Assembly (NCBI GenBank): GCA_012521805.1
Contig: JAAYLQ010000201.1
Span: forward strand, 1-8,230
From: Bacillota bacterium
GTDB taxonomy: Bacteria; Bacillota; Limnochordia; Darwinibacteriales; DTU012
Direction of reading: 5' to 3'
Length of the DNA: 8,230 bases
The notes under the pieces are model-generated. The model did not search any database. It was given only the letters and a program-made list of their open reading frames with translations, and was not told the origin of the DNA. Each line of letters starts with the position of its first letter. Position 1 is the first letter of the stretch. Position numbers and translations under genes: made by a program. Of this stretch, positions 1 to 6,674 are shown piece by piece.

Positions 1-24
1 AAAAACCCGGTCCAATAACCGGGT
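1..24 (-). terminator. Rho-independent terminator after argF
   Basis: On the minus strand a perfect 6-bp stem, ACCCGG (24-19) with CCGGGT (10-5), encloses an 8-base loop and runs straight into a T tract that reaches the window edge at position 1. It begins two bases past the argF TAA stop (28-26), so it marks the 3' end of the argCJBDF transcript. The T tract probably continues outside the window, so its full strength cannot be judged. Confidence 0.88.
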
Positions 25-25
25 C

Positions 26-988
26 TTAATCCTGCATTAGCAGTGCTAGTATAGCTTTTTGCACATGAAGTCGATTTTCTGCCTCGTCAAATACCTTTGA
101 ACGGGGTCCATCCAATACATCATCACTAATTTCTTCTCCCCGATGAGCAGGAAGGCAGTGCATCACGATGGAATCATCCACCGCCAGCTCCAGCAGGCTT
201 TGATTGATCTGGTAGTCAGCAAAAGCCTGGATCCGTTCTTCCTGTTCAGCCTCCTGACCCATGCTGGTCCACACATCAGTATAAAGCACATGGGCCCCTG
301 ACGCTGCTGCTTTAGGGTCATGGACAATCTCAACACTGGACCCTGTCAGAACCGCCGCTTCCTTAGCCCACGCTACCACCTTCGCATCAGGCTCATACCC
401 CTGAGGGCATGCCAGCATAAAGTCAGCCCCGAACTTAGCCGCACCTAACATTAGTGAATTAGCTACATTATTGCCATCGCCAATAAAGGCAATTTTCAAA
501 CCTTTAATCGCGCCGAAATGCTCATATATTGTCAGGTAGTCCGCCATTGCCTGGCAGGGATGGAACAGATCTGTCAGGCCATTGATTACTGGAACATCAC
601 TCCAGCAGCCCAGTTCCTCCACATCGGATTGAAGATAAGTGCGGATCATGATTCCGTCTAAGTAGCGGCTGAGAACACGGGCCGTGTCCGCAATGGTTTC
701 GCCGCGTCCCAGCTGAATATCCTGCTGATTTAAGAAAAGGGGTGCTCCACCTAGATGCAGCATCCCCACCTCGAAGGAAACCCTCGTTCTTGTAGAGGAT
801 TTGCTGAAAATCATGCCCAAAATCTTACCTTGGAGAATGGGAATTCGCGGCACTTCCTTCATGATTAAAGCTACCTTAAGAATATGCCAGAGTTCCTCTG
901 GAGTATAGTCGCGGAGGGTGAGAAAATCCCGTCCACGAAAACTCTGGGAAATGGACGCTTTCAGAATCTTATTAAGCCGTTCCAACAC
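26..988 (-). CDS. argF: Ornithine carbamoyltransferase
   Basis: This cytoplasmic enzyme joins carbamoyl phosphate and ornithine to give citrulline, the sixth step of arginine synthesis. Numbering from a GTG at 994, the family motifs appear in order: STRTR (67-71, carbamoyl-phosphate loop, preceded by FSKS), HPCQ (145-148), the ornithine-side loop DVWTSMG (240-246) and HCLPAHRGEEI (279-289). The HPCQ and SMG motifs separate it from aspartate carbamoyltransferase. I prefer the GTG at 988 because AAAGGG (1001-996) lies 7 bases upstream; the GTG at 994 would be only 1 base from it. That gives 320 residues, a normal length, though about 18 residues precede the usual FKGRDFLTL-like beginning. It is the last gene of the arginine operon, 29 bases after argD, and a terminator follows. 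The catabolic arcB form is less likely because all neighbours are biosynthetic. Confidence 0.96.
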   Translation of the reverse strand: MLERLNKILKASISQSFRGRDFLTLRDYTPEELWHILKVALIMKEVPRIPILQGKILGMIFSKSSTRTRVSFEVGMLHLGGAPLFLNQQDIQLGRGETIADTARVLSRYLDGIMIRTYLQSDVEELGCWSDVPVINGLTDLFHPCQAMADYLTIYEHFGAIKGLKIAFIGDGNNVANSLMLGAAKFGADFMLACPQGYEPDAKVVAWAKEAAVLTGSSVEIVHDPKAAASGAHVLYTDVWTSMGQEAEQEERIQAFADYQINQSLLELAVDDSIVMHCLPAHRGEEISDDVLDGPRSKVFDEAENRLHVQKAILALLMQD

Positions 989-995
989 ACTCACA

Positions 996-1001
996 CCCTT
1001 T
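996..1001 (-). promoter_or_regulatory. Ribosome binding site deciding the argF start
   Basis: AAAGGG on the minus strand ends 7 bases before the GTG at 988 and 1 base before the GTG at 994. The spacing favours the downstream GTG, which shortens the protein by two residues. Confidence 0.6.
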
Positions 1002-1017
1002 CGGACTTAACATGAAT

Positions 1018-2202
1018 TCAGCACAGTTCCAGCGAACTGGCTAATATTTCCAGAGCTTGATCCACATGCTCCCTTGTAATCAGAAGTGGAGGCAAAAAGC
1101 GCAAAGTATACTGCCCTGCGGTGAGAATCAGAAGTCCCTTTTCTCTGCAGGCGGCGACTACATCCCCAGCAGGCTGGTTCAGCTCCACACCAATCAGCAG
1201 TCCCCGGCCGCGTATGTCCCGTATGACAGGATAGCGTTTCTTCAAAGCTGCCAATTGATCTAAAAGGTAAGCGCCAACATCAGCACAATTTTGAACCAAT
1301 CCATCTTCGATCACTTCAACTGCAGCCAGCGCTGCTGCAGTTGCCAAAGGATTACCCCCGAAAGTAGAAGCGTGATCTCCTGGTGCAAAGATCTGCGCAG
1401 CTTTAGAACCGACTAACATGGCCCCAATTGGCACTCCACTTCCTAATGCTTTAGCAAGGGTCAGAATATCTGGTCTAATTCCGTGATGTTGAAAAGCAAA
1501 CATCTTGCCGGTTCTGCCAAAGCCGGTTTGAACCTCATCCAAGATAAGCAGGATGTTTTCCTTCTCACAGAGCTGCGCTACACTTTCGAGATAACCATCG
1601 GGAGCAGGCACAACTCCACCCTCACCTTGAATGGGTTCCAACATTATGGCCGCAGTCTGAGAACTAATGGATTTTTTCACAGCCTCAAAATCCCCAAATT
1701 TAACTGTTTTAAAACCCGGTACTAACGGCTCAAAATCAGCTTGGTACTTAGATTGAGCGGTAGCAGAAAGGGCCCCCATGGTTCTTCCATGAAAGGATTG
1801 CTCAGCCACAATGATTTCATAGGCGCCTTGTTTCTGTGTTTTCCCCCACTTGCGCGCCAGCTTAATGGCAGCTTCGTTAGCCTCAGCTCCACTGTTGCAG
1901 AAAAAGGCTTTATCCAGCCCACTGATTGAGCAAAGTTTCTGAGCTAAAAGGCCTTGAGCTGGGATATGAAACAAGTTGGAGCAGTGAATTAACTGTTCAG
2001 CCTGCCGCTTGATAGCTTCCACTACCTTTGGGTGACAGTGACCCTGATTAGCCACGGCAATCCCGCTGACAAAGTCCAGATAACGTCTGCCATCCCCATC
2101 CCACAAATAGCAGCCTTCGCCCCTAACCGCAGCAATTGGCCAGCGTCCGTAAGTGGACAGTACAAATTGATCGGTTAAAGAGACTGCCTGCTCGTTAGTC
2201 AT
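1018..2202 (-). CDS. argD: Acetylornithine aminotransferase
   Basis: This class-III PLP aminotransferase of the cytoplasm moves an amino group from glutamate to N-acetylglutamate semialdehyde, forming N-acetylornithine. From the ATG at 2202 it has 394 residues, typical for ArgD. Visible motifs are NSGAEANEAAIKLAR (103-117), FHGRT (137-141), LDEVQTGFGRTG (221-232), the PLP-binding lysine K251 in TLAKALGSGVPIGA, STFGGNPL (279-286, cofactor phosphate contact) and RFLPPLL (368-374). The reading frame stays open upstream to 2298, but that part lies inside argB. AGGAGG at 2214-2209 sits 6 bases before the ATG at 2202, which fixes the start. Its first 8 bases overlap the end of argB (ATGACTAA), suggesting coupled translation. 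The related ornithine or succinylornithine aminotransferases share these motifs, but the operon supports ArgD. ArgD proteins in some bacteria also act in lysine synthesis, which cannot be tested here. Confidence 0.96.
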   Translation of the reverse strand: MTNEQAVSLTDQFVLSTYGRWPIAAVRGEGCYLWDGDGRRYLDFVSGIAVANQGHCHPKVVEAIKRQAEQLIHCSNLFHIPAQGLLAQKLCSISGLDKAFFCNSGAEANEAAIKLARKWGKTQKQGAYEIIVAEQSFHGRTMGALSATAQSKYQADFEPLVPGFKTVKFGDFEAVKKSISSQTAAIMLEPIQGEGGVVPAPDGYLESVAQLCEKENILLILDEVQTGFGRTGKMFAFQHHGIRPDILTLAKALGSGVPIGAMLVGSKAAQIFAPGDHASTFGGNPLATAAALAAVEVIEDGLVQNCADVGAYLLDQLAALKKRYPVIRDIRGRGLLIGVELNQPAGDVVAACREKGLLILTAGQYTLRFLPPLLITREHVDQALEILASSLELC

Positions 2203-3076
2203 CTCCATCCTCCTCACCATTTTCTTTAACAACCATGGTGCCGATACCCTGATTAGTGAAGATCTCCAGCAAAATCGAATGAAGCTGGCGCCCATCAATG
2301 ATGTGGGTGCGGCCTACTCCTTTTTCCAGGGCTTCTATACAAGCCTCAACTTTGGGAATCATGCCCTGATTGATCTGTCCGGAAGCAATCAGCTTCCGCG
2401 CTCGCGCCATGCTCAGCTGAGAGATTAGGGTACTGGGATCTCCCGGATCTGCAAAAATCCCTTCCACATCAGTCAGGATAATCAATTTTTCGGCATTCAG
2501 GGCACCAGCTATAAAGCCAGCTGCTCGGTCTGCATTGATGTTATAGCTCTCACCATCCGGACCCACCCCCACCGAAGAAACCACCGGAATATAACCATCG
2601 CGGCTCAGGGTATGCAGAAGCTCAGAATTGATCCCGATAATATCCCCCACAAAGCCGAGGTCTACTTCACCCCCATGTTTTTGCGCTTGTATTAAATTAG
2701 CATCTTTTCCGTTGAGGCCTACCGCCTTGCCCCCATACCTATTTAGGAGTGTAACAAGCTCTGTGTTGATCTTGCCAATCATCACCATCTGCACAATTTC
2801 CATTGTTTCGGCATCGGTAACCCGCAGACCATTAACAAATTCTGGTGTCTTGCCCATGCGTTCCATCATATCGGAAATCTCGGGACCGCCGCCGTGGACA
2901 ATGATGGGATTAAGACCAATATACTTCAACAGCACCAGATCCTGGCAGACACCTGCTTTCAGACGCTGATTAATCATAGCGTTGCCGCCGTATTTCACCA
3001 CAATGGTACTTCCATAGAAATTGCGGATATAAGGCAGTGCTTCAATTAACACTGCTGCTTTATCAAAACCTGTCAC
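2195..3076 (-). CDS. argB: Acetylglutamate kinase, arginine-sensitive type
   Basis: The enzyme phosphorylates N-acetylglutamate with ATP, the committed step when ArgJ recycles acetyl groups. From the GTG at 3076 it has 293 residues. Amino acid kinase motifs are KYGGNAM (28-34), HGGGP (61-65), VNGLRVTD (81-88), NINADRAAG (179-187), LTDVEGIF (201-208) and GMIPKV (238-243). A helix of roughly 22 residues precedes the kinase core (LIEALPYIRNFYG), and the C-terminus has HIIDGR (258-263) and GIGTM (277-281). Both features are known from the hexameric, arginine-inhibited enzymes; the short E. coli form lacks the helix. Feedback inhibition is thus inferred, not shown. The frame opens upstream to 3133, inside argJ, but AAGGAGG (3089-3083) lies 6 bases before this GTG. 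It starts 19 bases after argJ and overlaps argD by 8 bases. Confidence 0.96.
   Translation of the reverse strand: MTGFDKAAVLIEALPYIRNFYGSTIVVKYGGNAMINQRLKAGVCQDLVLLKYIGLNPIIVHGGGPEISDMMERMGKTPEFVNGLRVTDAETMEIVQMVMIGKINTELVTLLNRYGGKAVGLNGKDANLIQAQKHGGEVDLGFVGDIIGINSELLHTLSRDGYIPVVSSVGVGPDGESYNINADRAAGFIAGALNAEKLIILTDVEGIFADPGDPSTLISQLSMARARKLIASGQINQGMIPKVEACIEALEKGVGRTHIIDGRQLHSILLEIFTNQGIGTMVVKENGEEDGDD
2209..2214 (-). promoter_or_regulatory. argD ribosome binding site inside argB
   Basis: AGGAGG lies in the last codons of argB, 6 bases before the argD ATG at 2202. An alternative ATG at 2208 directly abuts it with no spacer and is unlikely to be used. Confidence 0.8.
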
Positions 3077-3082
3077 AATCTC

Positions 3083-3089
3083 CCTCCTT
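3083..3089 (-). promoter_or_regulatory. argB ribosome binding site
   Basis: AAGGAGG lies in the 19-base gap between the argJ stop (3098-3096) and the GTG at 3076, with a 6-base spacer. It rules out the upstream in-frame ATG codons, which fall within argJ and have no comparable site. Confidence 0.85.
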
Positions 3090-3095
3090 CCCAAA

Positions 3096-4298
3096 CTAAC
3101 TCCGATAACTGGCATTGATTTTGACATAATCATAGGTCAGATCACAGGTCCAGGCTTTAGCCTCCTCGTCTCCTGCTCCCAAATCCACCGTAATCACAAT
3201 CTCATCACTGCTGAGAATCCCAGCAGCTTTAGCCTCATCGAAGGCAGTGCCTGTGCCGTTTTCTACCACTTTGAGTTGGCCTAAGAAAACACTTATTTTA
3301 TCTGGATCAAAGACTGCACCACTATAACCAGCAGCACACAAAATTCTTCCCCAGTTGGCGTCTTCCCCGAATACTGCTGCCTTAACCAAGTTCGAGCTGG
3401 CAATGCTCCTCGCTACAGTGCGGGCTGCCGACTGATTAGGAGCGCCTTTAACATGGATCTCCACAAATTTGCTGGCTCCCTCGCCGTCCTTTGCAATCAG
3501 CTTAGCCAGCTCTTCTGTCACTTCATTGAGAGCGCGGCAGAACAGCTCATAATCCGGCCCCTCATCCTTGATTTCCCGGGCTTCTGCTTGGCCGTTAGCT
3601 AAAATTACAACCATATCATTGGTGCTGGTATCACCATCCACCGAGATCATGTTGAAACTTCTGTCCGCAGCTTCCTTAAGCGCCTGTTGAAGCAGAGAAC
3701 CCTCAATCCTGATATCTGTTGTAATAAATGCCAGCATGGTAGCCATGTTGGGATGAATCATGCCGGAACCCTTAGCCATGCCGCCTATCCGCACAGTTTT
3801 GCCCCCAAGTTCAAACTCCACAGCGTACTCTTTGGGGAAGGTGTCAGTAGTCATGATTGCCTCAGCAGCCCTAGAGCTGCCCTCCCGACTCAGGTTAGGC
3901 ATGAGCTTGGTAATACCCGCCATAATTCTATCCATGGGAAGCGGCACACCGATCACACCCGTTGAACTGACCAACACTTCCTCGGGACTGCAGTTTAGAT
4001 GCTCCGCTACAGCACCTGCCATAGCCTTGGCATCAAGGATACCTTGGGAACCAGTACATGCATTGGCATTAGCACTGTTGATCACTACAGCCCGGGCTGT
4101 CCCTCCAAGAGCCAAATGCTCTTTTGTTATCTTAATAGGTGCTGCTTGAACCAAATTTGTGGTAAATACGCCTGCAGCAGCTGCCGGAACTTCGCTGATT
4201 ACTACAGCTAAATCAAGTTTCGCCTTTTTCAGCCCGCAGTGCACTCCATACGCTTTAAATCCCTTCGCAGCGGTAACTCCGCCTGATATTCTTTTCAC
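3096..4298 (-). CDS. argJ: Bifunctional ornithine acetyltransferase / N-acetylglutamate synthase
   Basis: ArgJ moves the acetyl group from N-acetylornithine to glutamate, releasing ornithine and regenerating N-acetylglutamate. Bifunctional members can also use acetyl-CoA to start the cycle. The 400-residue precursor is typical in length. The self-cleavage and nucleophile site is clear: HPNMATMLAF places the key threonine at 187, so alpha and beta chains would split between A186 and T187. STGVIG (112-117) fits the oxyanion-hole region, GDTSTNDM (222-229) and GEDANWGRI (311-319) are family blocks, and the C-terminus is the conserved KINASYRS. The GTG start at 4298 is preceded by GGAG with a 5-base spacer; a nearby ATG at 4303 reads into a stop after two codons. 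It lies 11 bases after argC. No argA or argE is visible. Whether it is bifunctional or only transfers acetyl from acetylornithine cannot be settled from sequence. Confidence 0.97.
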   Translation of the reverse strand: MKRISGGVTAAKGFKAYGVHCGLKKAKLDLAVVISEVPAAAAGVFTTNLVQAAPIKITKEHLALGGTARAVVINSANANACTGSQGILDAKAMAGAVAEHLNCSPEEVLVSSTGVIGVPLPMDRIMAGITKLMPNLSREGSSRAAEAIMTTDTFPKEYAVEFELGGKTVRIGGMAKGSGMIHPNMATMLAFITTDIRIEGSLLQQALKEAADRSFNMISVDGDTSTNDMVVILANGQAEAREIKDEGPDYELFCRALNEVTEELAKLIAKDGEGASKFVEIHVKGAPNQSAARTVARSIASSNLVKAAVFGEDANWGRILCAAGYSGAVFDPDKISVFLGQLKVVENGTGTAFDEAKAAGILSSDEIVITVDLGAGDEEAKAWTCDLTYDYVKINASYRS

Positions 4299-4309
4299 AT
4301 CATCTCCCC

Positions 4310-5344
4310 CTATGGATATAATGCTGGATAATCAATCCCCAGCTGTTCACTCCATCCCGCCATGATGTTCATGTTTTGAACAGCCTGACTCGCTGCACCT
4401 TTGCCCAGGTTATCAATCGCTGATACTACCACAGCTCTTTTAACCCTCGGATCGTAAACCACACCAATGTCACAAAAGTTGGAGCCGAGCACATGCTTTG
4501 TCTGGGGCAGACGTCCCGGCGGTTGAATCCGGACAAAGTATTCGTTTTTATAAAACTCCCGATATAGATCCACAAGCTCATTAGTTGAATTTACCTGTTT
4601 GACACCTAAAGTGATTGTGGTCAAAATTCCCCTCACTGTGGGCACTAGATGCGGTGTAAAGGAGACCTTAACTTCTGCACCAGCCAAGCTGGAAAGCTCC
4701 TGCTCAATCTCAGGAACATGTCTGTGGGAACCAACACCATAGGCCACCAGGTTGCCCTCACAGTGGGAATAATGATACAGATCTCCCAAGCCTCGTCCGG
4801 CACCTGATACACCTGACAGGGAATTAATAATTATAGTGCCGCAGTCTGCTGCACCAGCCTGCAAAAGCGGCGCTAAAGCTAAAATAACACTGGTGGGATA
4901 GCAGCCAGGATTACCAATAAGATTGGCATTTTTGATCTTGTCGCGATGGATTTCTGGAAGACCATAGACCGCTTGGTCTATTAACTCTGGTGCTCCATGC
5001 TGCTGTTGATACCACTTTGCATAAACACTAAGATCTTTGATCCGAAAATCCGCTCCGATATCAACCACTTTTTGGCCTGCATTAAGCAAGCCGCCGGCCA
5101 TTTTGCTGGCCACCCCATGGGGCACTGCTAAAAAGACAAGATCGCAGTTATCCATCTGCTCTGGAGCTACAAACCTTAGTTCCAGATCTGGCAGCGCCAA
5201 AGCAGGAGTTACCTCTGCCAAAGACTGGCCAATATTGCTTCTTGAAGAAACAGCTTCAATTTTCACTTTTGGATGACGGGCTAATAATCTCAACAATTCT
5301 CCCCCTGAATATCCAGAGGCACCTACAACGCCAACTTTCAACAT
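4310..5344 (-). CDS. argC: N-acetyl-gamma-glutamyl-phosphate reductase
   Basis: ArgC reduces N-acetylglutamyl phosphate with NADPH to N-acetylglutamate semialdehyde. The 344-residue protein starts with a dinucleotide-binding fold (GASGYSGGEL, 8-17). It carries the catalytic cysteine C148 in NPGCYPTS (145-152), SGVSGAGR (177-184), HRHVPEI (207-213, likely containing the catalytic histidine), PHLVP (231-235) and NLGKGAASQAVQN (312-324). These match the standard ArgC form and not aspartate-semialdehyde dehydrogenase. The ATG at 5344 is chosen over the one at 5359 because GGAGGT (5357-5352) lies 7 bases before it and overlaps the upstream ATG. It is the first gene of the arginine operon, directly behind the promoter and ARG boxes, and its TAG stop is 11 bases before argJ. 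Confidence 0.97.
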   Translation of the reverse strand: MLKVGVVGASGYSGGELLRLLARHPKVKIEAVSSRSNIGQSLAEVTPALALPDLELRFVAPEQMDNCDLVFLAVPHGVASKMAGGLLNAGQKVVDIGADFRIKDLSVYAKWYQQQHGAPELIDQAVYGLPEIHRDKIKNANLIGNPGCYPTSVILALAPLLQAGAADCGTIIINSLSGVSGAGRGLGDLYHYSHCEGNLVAYGVGSHRHVPEIEQELSSLAGAEVKVSFTPHLVPTVRGILTTITLGVKQVNSTNELVDLYREFYKNEYFVRIQPPGRLPQTKHVLGSNFCDIGVVYDPRVKRAVVVSAIDNLGKGAASQAVQNMNIMAGWSEQLGIDYPALYP

Positions 5345-5351
5345 GGTTACA

Positions 5352-5357
5352 ACCTCC
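5352..5357 (-). promoter_or_regulatory. argC ribosome binding site
   Basis: GGAGGT lies 7 bases before the ATG at 5344. It overlaps the other in-frame ATG (5359-5357), which therefore cannot be served by it. Confidence 0.85.
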
Positions 5358-5368
5358 ATATTGAATAA

Positions 5369-5386
5369 TTGGCATAATTATATATC
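5369..5386 (-). promoter_or_regulatory. Second, weaker ARG box over the argC -10 region
   Basis: Aligned to the ArgR/AhrC core TGNATWWWWATNCA, the minus strand reads TATATAATTATGCC, with two mismatches among the eight fixed bases (G to A, A to C). It lies exactly 3 bp from the perfect box at 5390-5407, the usual spacing of paired ARG boxes, and covers the -10 hexamer and expected transcription start. It also simply contains an AT-rich promoter, so its standing depends on the first box and the spacing. Confidence 0.55.
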
Positions 5387-5406
5387 ACGACTGCATAAAA
5401 ATACAA
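5377..5406 (-). promoter_or_regulatory. Probable sigma-A promoter of the argCJBDF operon
   Basis: On the minus strand a perfect -10 TATAAT (5382-5377) follows an 18-base spacer from a weak -35 TTGTAT (5406-5401). Transcription would start near 5370, giving a leader of about 26 bases, too short for a riboswitch or attenuator. The A/T-rich run at 5411-5450 just upstream could act as an UP element. The promoter is downstream of the aroB terminator and lies within both ARG boxes, so it should be repressed by arginine-bound ArgR/AhrC. Confidence 0.72.
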
Positions 5407-5407
5407 T
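5390..5407 (-). promoter_or_regulatory. ARG box (ArgR/AhrC operator), perfect consensus match
   Basis: The minus strand reads ATTGTATTTTTATGCAGT, which fits every fixed position of the 18-base ARG box WNTGNATWWWWATNCANW. The plus strand also resembles the B. subtilis form CATGAATAAAAATKCAAK. It covers the -35 element and part of the spacer, so bound repressor would block RNA polymerase. No argR/ahrC gene is in the window. Confidence 0.85.
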
Positions 5408-5475
5408 AGCTTTAGGTGATTTTTTTAAAATTTATCCTTCTTTACTTTTTAATAACATTACAGTTGCCGCAATAT

Positions 5476-5506
5476 AAAAAGGCACCAACCACTAATGATT
5501 GGTGCC
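5476..5506 (-). terminator. Rho-independent terminator after aroB
   Basis: A perfect 8-bp stem, GGCACCAA (5506-5499) with TTGGTGCC (5488-5481), encloses a 10-base loop and is followed on the minus strand by TTTTT (5480-5476). No T tract follows on the plus strand, so it acts only for leftward transcription. It lies 37 bases after the aroB stop and separates the aro unit from the arginine promoter. Confidence 0.93.
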
Positions 5507-5543
5507 CTATAGAAATCGAAGCATGATCTAGATGCTCTTATAC

Positions 5544-6674
5544 TTATTCAATCAAAGACAGCGCTTCGGTAAGGACTTCAGTTCCATACTTCTCAAAAAG
5601 ATTGACAACCACTGCCTCGCCGATTCGCTGAGAAAGAACAAAAAAGACCTGCTCTTTTACTGCTTTTTTATCGTATTTAACTGCATCAAGAATGCTCTGA
5701 TGCGGTACTGCCGGCAGCCTGGTTGGCAGCCTGTACCTGCTGATAAGCTCAATAATCCGATTGCTTTCAGTGCTGCTGAGCAGACCAACCAACTCACTAA
5801 GCTTAGCTGCTGCTGCCATGCCTACTGCCACAGCTTCACCATGGCGGTATTGAGAGTAATTCGTCACCCGCTCTAGAGCGTGTCCAACTGTATGACCAAA
5901 ATTTAGAATTGCCCGCAGTCCCTGCTCCCGTTCATCTTTAGCCACAATCTCAGCTTTGATTTCGCAGCAGCGGCGGATCACTGGTGCAAGATAAGCAGGA
6001 TTGCGGTTTAAAATCTGTTCACTGTTAACCTCTAAAAAATCAAAAAGCTGGGCATCCCAGATTATCCCGTACTTAATTACTTCCGCAAGGCCAGCCAGCA
6101 GTTCACGCTGGGGCAGAGTTGTTAAGACGTCTGTGTCTATCAGTACCATTTGAGGATGGTAAAAGGCCCCGATTAGGTTCTTGCCTAGGGGATGATTCAC
6201 CGCGGTCTTACCACCTATACTGCTGTCAACCTGAGCCAGCAGGGTAGTAGGAATCTGCACAAGGGGCACTCCCCGTAAATAGATCGATGCTGCAAATCCC
6301 GCTAAATCCCCGACCACTCCGCCGCCAAGGGCAATTACCAAAGTTCGTCTTGACAGTTGATGCTCTAAAGCATAACTTAAAATTTTTTCCGCACTATCCC
6401 ATGTTTTATACACCTCGCCATCGGGCAGGATGTAGCGATAAACGTTTCTGCCGCTGCTCAAAAGCTGCGCTTCTAAGCTCTGTCCATAGAGGGGATAAAC
6501 TAGGTCGTTGCTGATCAACAATATATCATTCAGTTCACTCAGTCTAGGCATTAAATTAAGATAATGAATTATATCGGCTGTTAATCCGGCCCCGATATAA
6601 ATTGGATAGCATGCAGAAGGCGTTTTAACATCTAACCGCTGTGCTTTTAGGCTCGGTTCAAACTTAAGTGTCAA
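5544..6674 (-). CDS. aroB: 3-dehydroquinate synthase
   Basis: AroB converts DAHP to 3-dehydroquinate, step 2 of the shikimate pathway, using NAD and a divalent metal (zinc or cobalt) in the cytoplasm. The 376-residue protein has the NAD-binding GGGVVGDLAGFAAS (117-130), the PTTLLAQVDSSIGGKTAVN block (142-160) and HPLGKNLIGAF (161-171). E198 (AEVIKYG), H261 (NFGHTVGHALE) and H278 (RHGEAVAVGM) are the three expected metal ligands, with the same H-to-H spacing (17) as E. coli AroB. KYDKK (333-337) is also typical. The start is a TTG at 6674, with AGGAGG (6688-6683) 8 bases upstream; no ATG occurs before residue 42, well inside the fold. It overlaps the end of aroA by 11 bases and is followed by a strong terminator. 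2-deoxy-scyllo-inosose synthase is a relative but unlikely in this setting. Confidence 0.96.
   Translation of the reverse strand: MTLKFEPSLKAQRLDVKTPSACYPIYIGAGLTADIIHYLNLMPRLSELNDILLISNDLVYPLYGQSLEAQLLSSGRNVYRYILPDGEVYKTWDSAEKILSYALEHQLSRRTLVIALGGGVVGDLAGFAASIYLRGVPLVQIPTTLLAQVDSSIGGKTAVNHPLGKNLIGAFYHPQMVLIDTDVLTTLPQRELLAGLAEVIKYGIIWDAQLFDFLEVNSEQILNRNPAYLAPVIRRCCEIKAEIVAKDEREQGLRAILNFGHTVGHALERVTNYSQYRHGEAVAVGMAAAAKLSELVGLLSSTESNRIIELISRYRLPTRLPAVPHQSILDAVKYDKKAVKEQVFFVLSQRIGEAVVVNLFEKYGTEVLTEALSLIE

Noticed and set aside
2203..2298. A 32-residue N-terminal extension of ArgD
   Set aside because: The in-frame extension is inside argB, resembles no ArgD N-terminus, and the AGGAGG at 2209-2214 points to the ATG at 2202.
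2628..2969. Plus-strand open frame of 113 codons
   Set aside because: It is antisense to the conserved core of argB and has low-complexity Ser/Pro/Thr-rich content expected from a shadow frame.
3077..3133. A 19-residue N-terminal extension of ArgB with overlap into argJ
   Set aside because: The extension includes the translated ribosome binding site itself (GRRE), and the GTG at 3076 has ideal spacing and gives the expected family length.
3760..4149. Plus-strand open frame of 129 codons
   Set aside because: It lies wholly opposite argJ, which has complete family motifs. There is no matching ribosome binding site, and the composition is that of a complement frame.
5017..5034. Possible third ARG box inside argC (TGCATAAAC half-site)
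   Set aside because: Only one half matches the consensus, and the other half lacks the ATNCA pattern. B. subtilis has an internal argC operator, but this site does not support a similar one here.
5345..5370. Riboswitch or attenuator in the argC leader
   Set aside because: The predicted leader is about 26 bases with no stable hairpin, too short for either.
5520..5536. Short inverted repeat AGCAT/ATGCT between aroB and its terminator
   Set aside because: It has only a 5-bp stem with a 7-base loop and no T tract. It is expected by chance and much weaker than the adjacent terminator.
5532..5876. Plus-strand open frame of 114 codons
   Set aside because: It is antisense to the end of aroB and begins in the short spacer with no convincing ribosome binding site. 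The aroB frame has intact motifs throughout.
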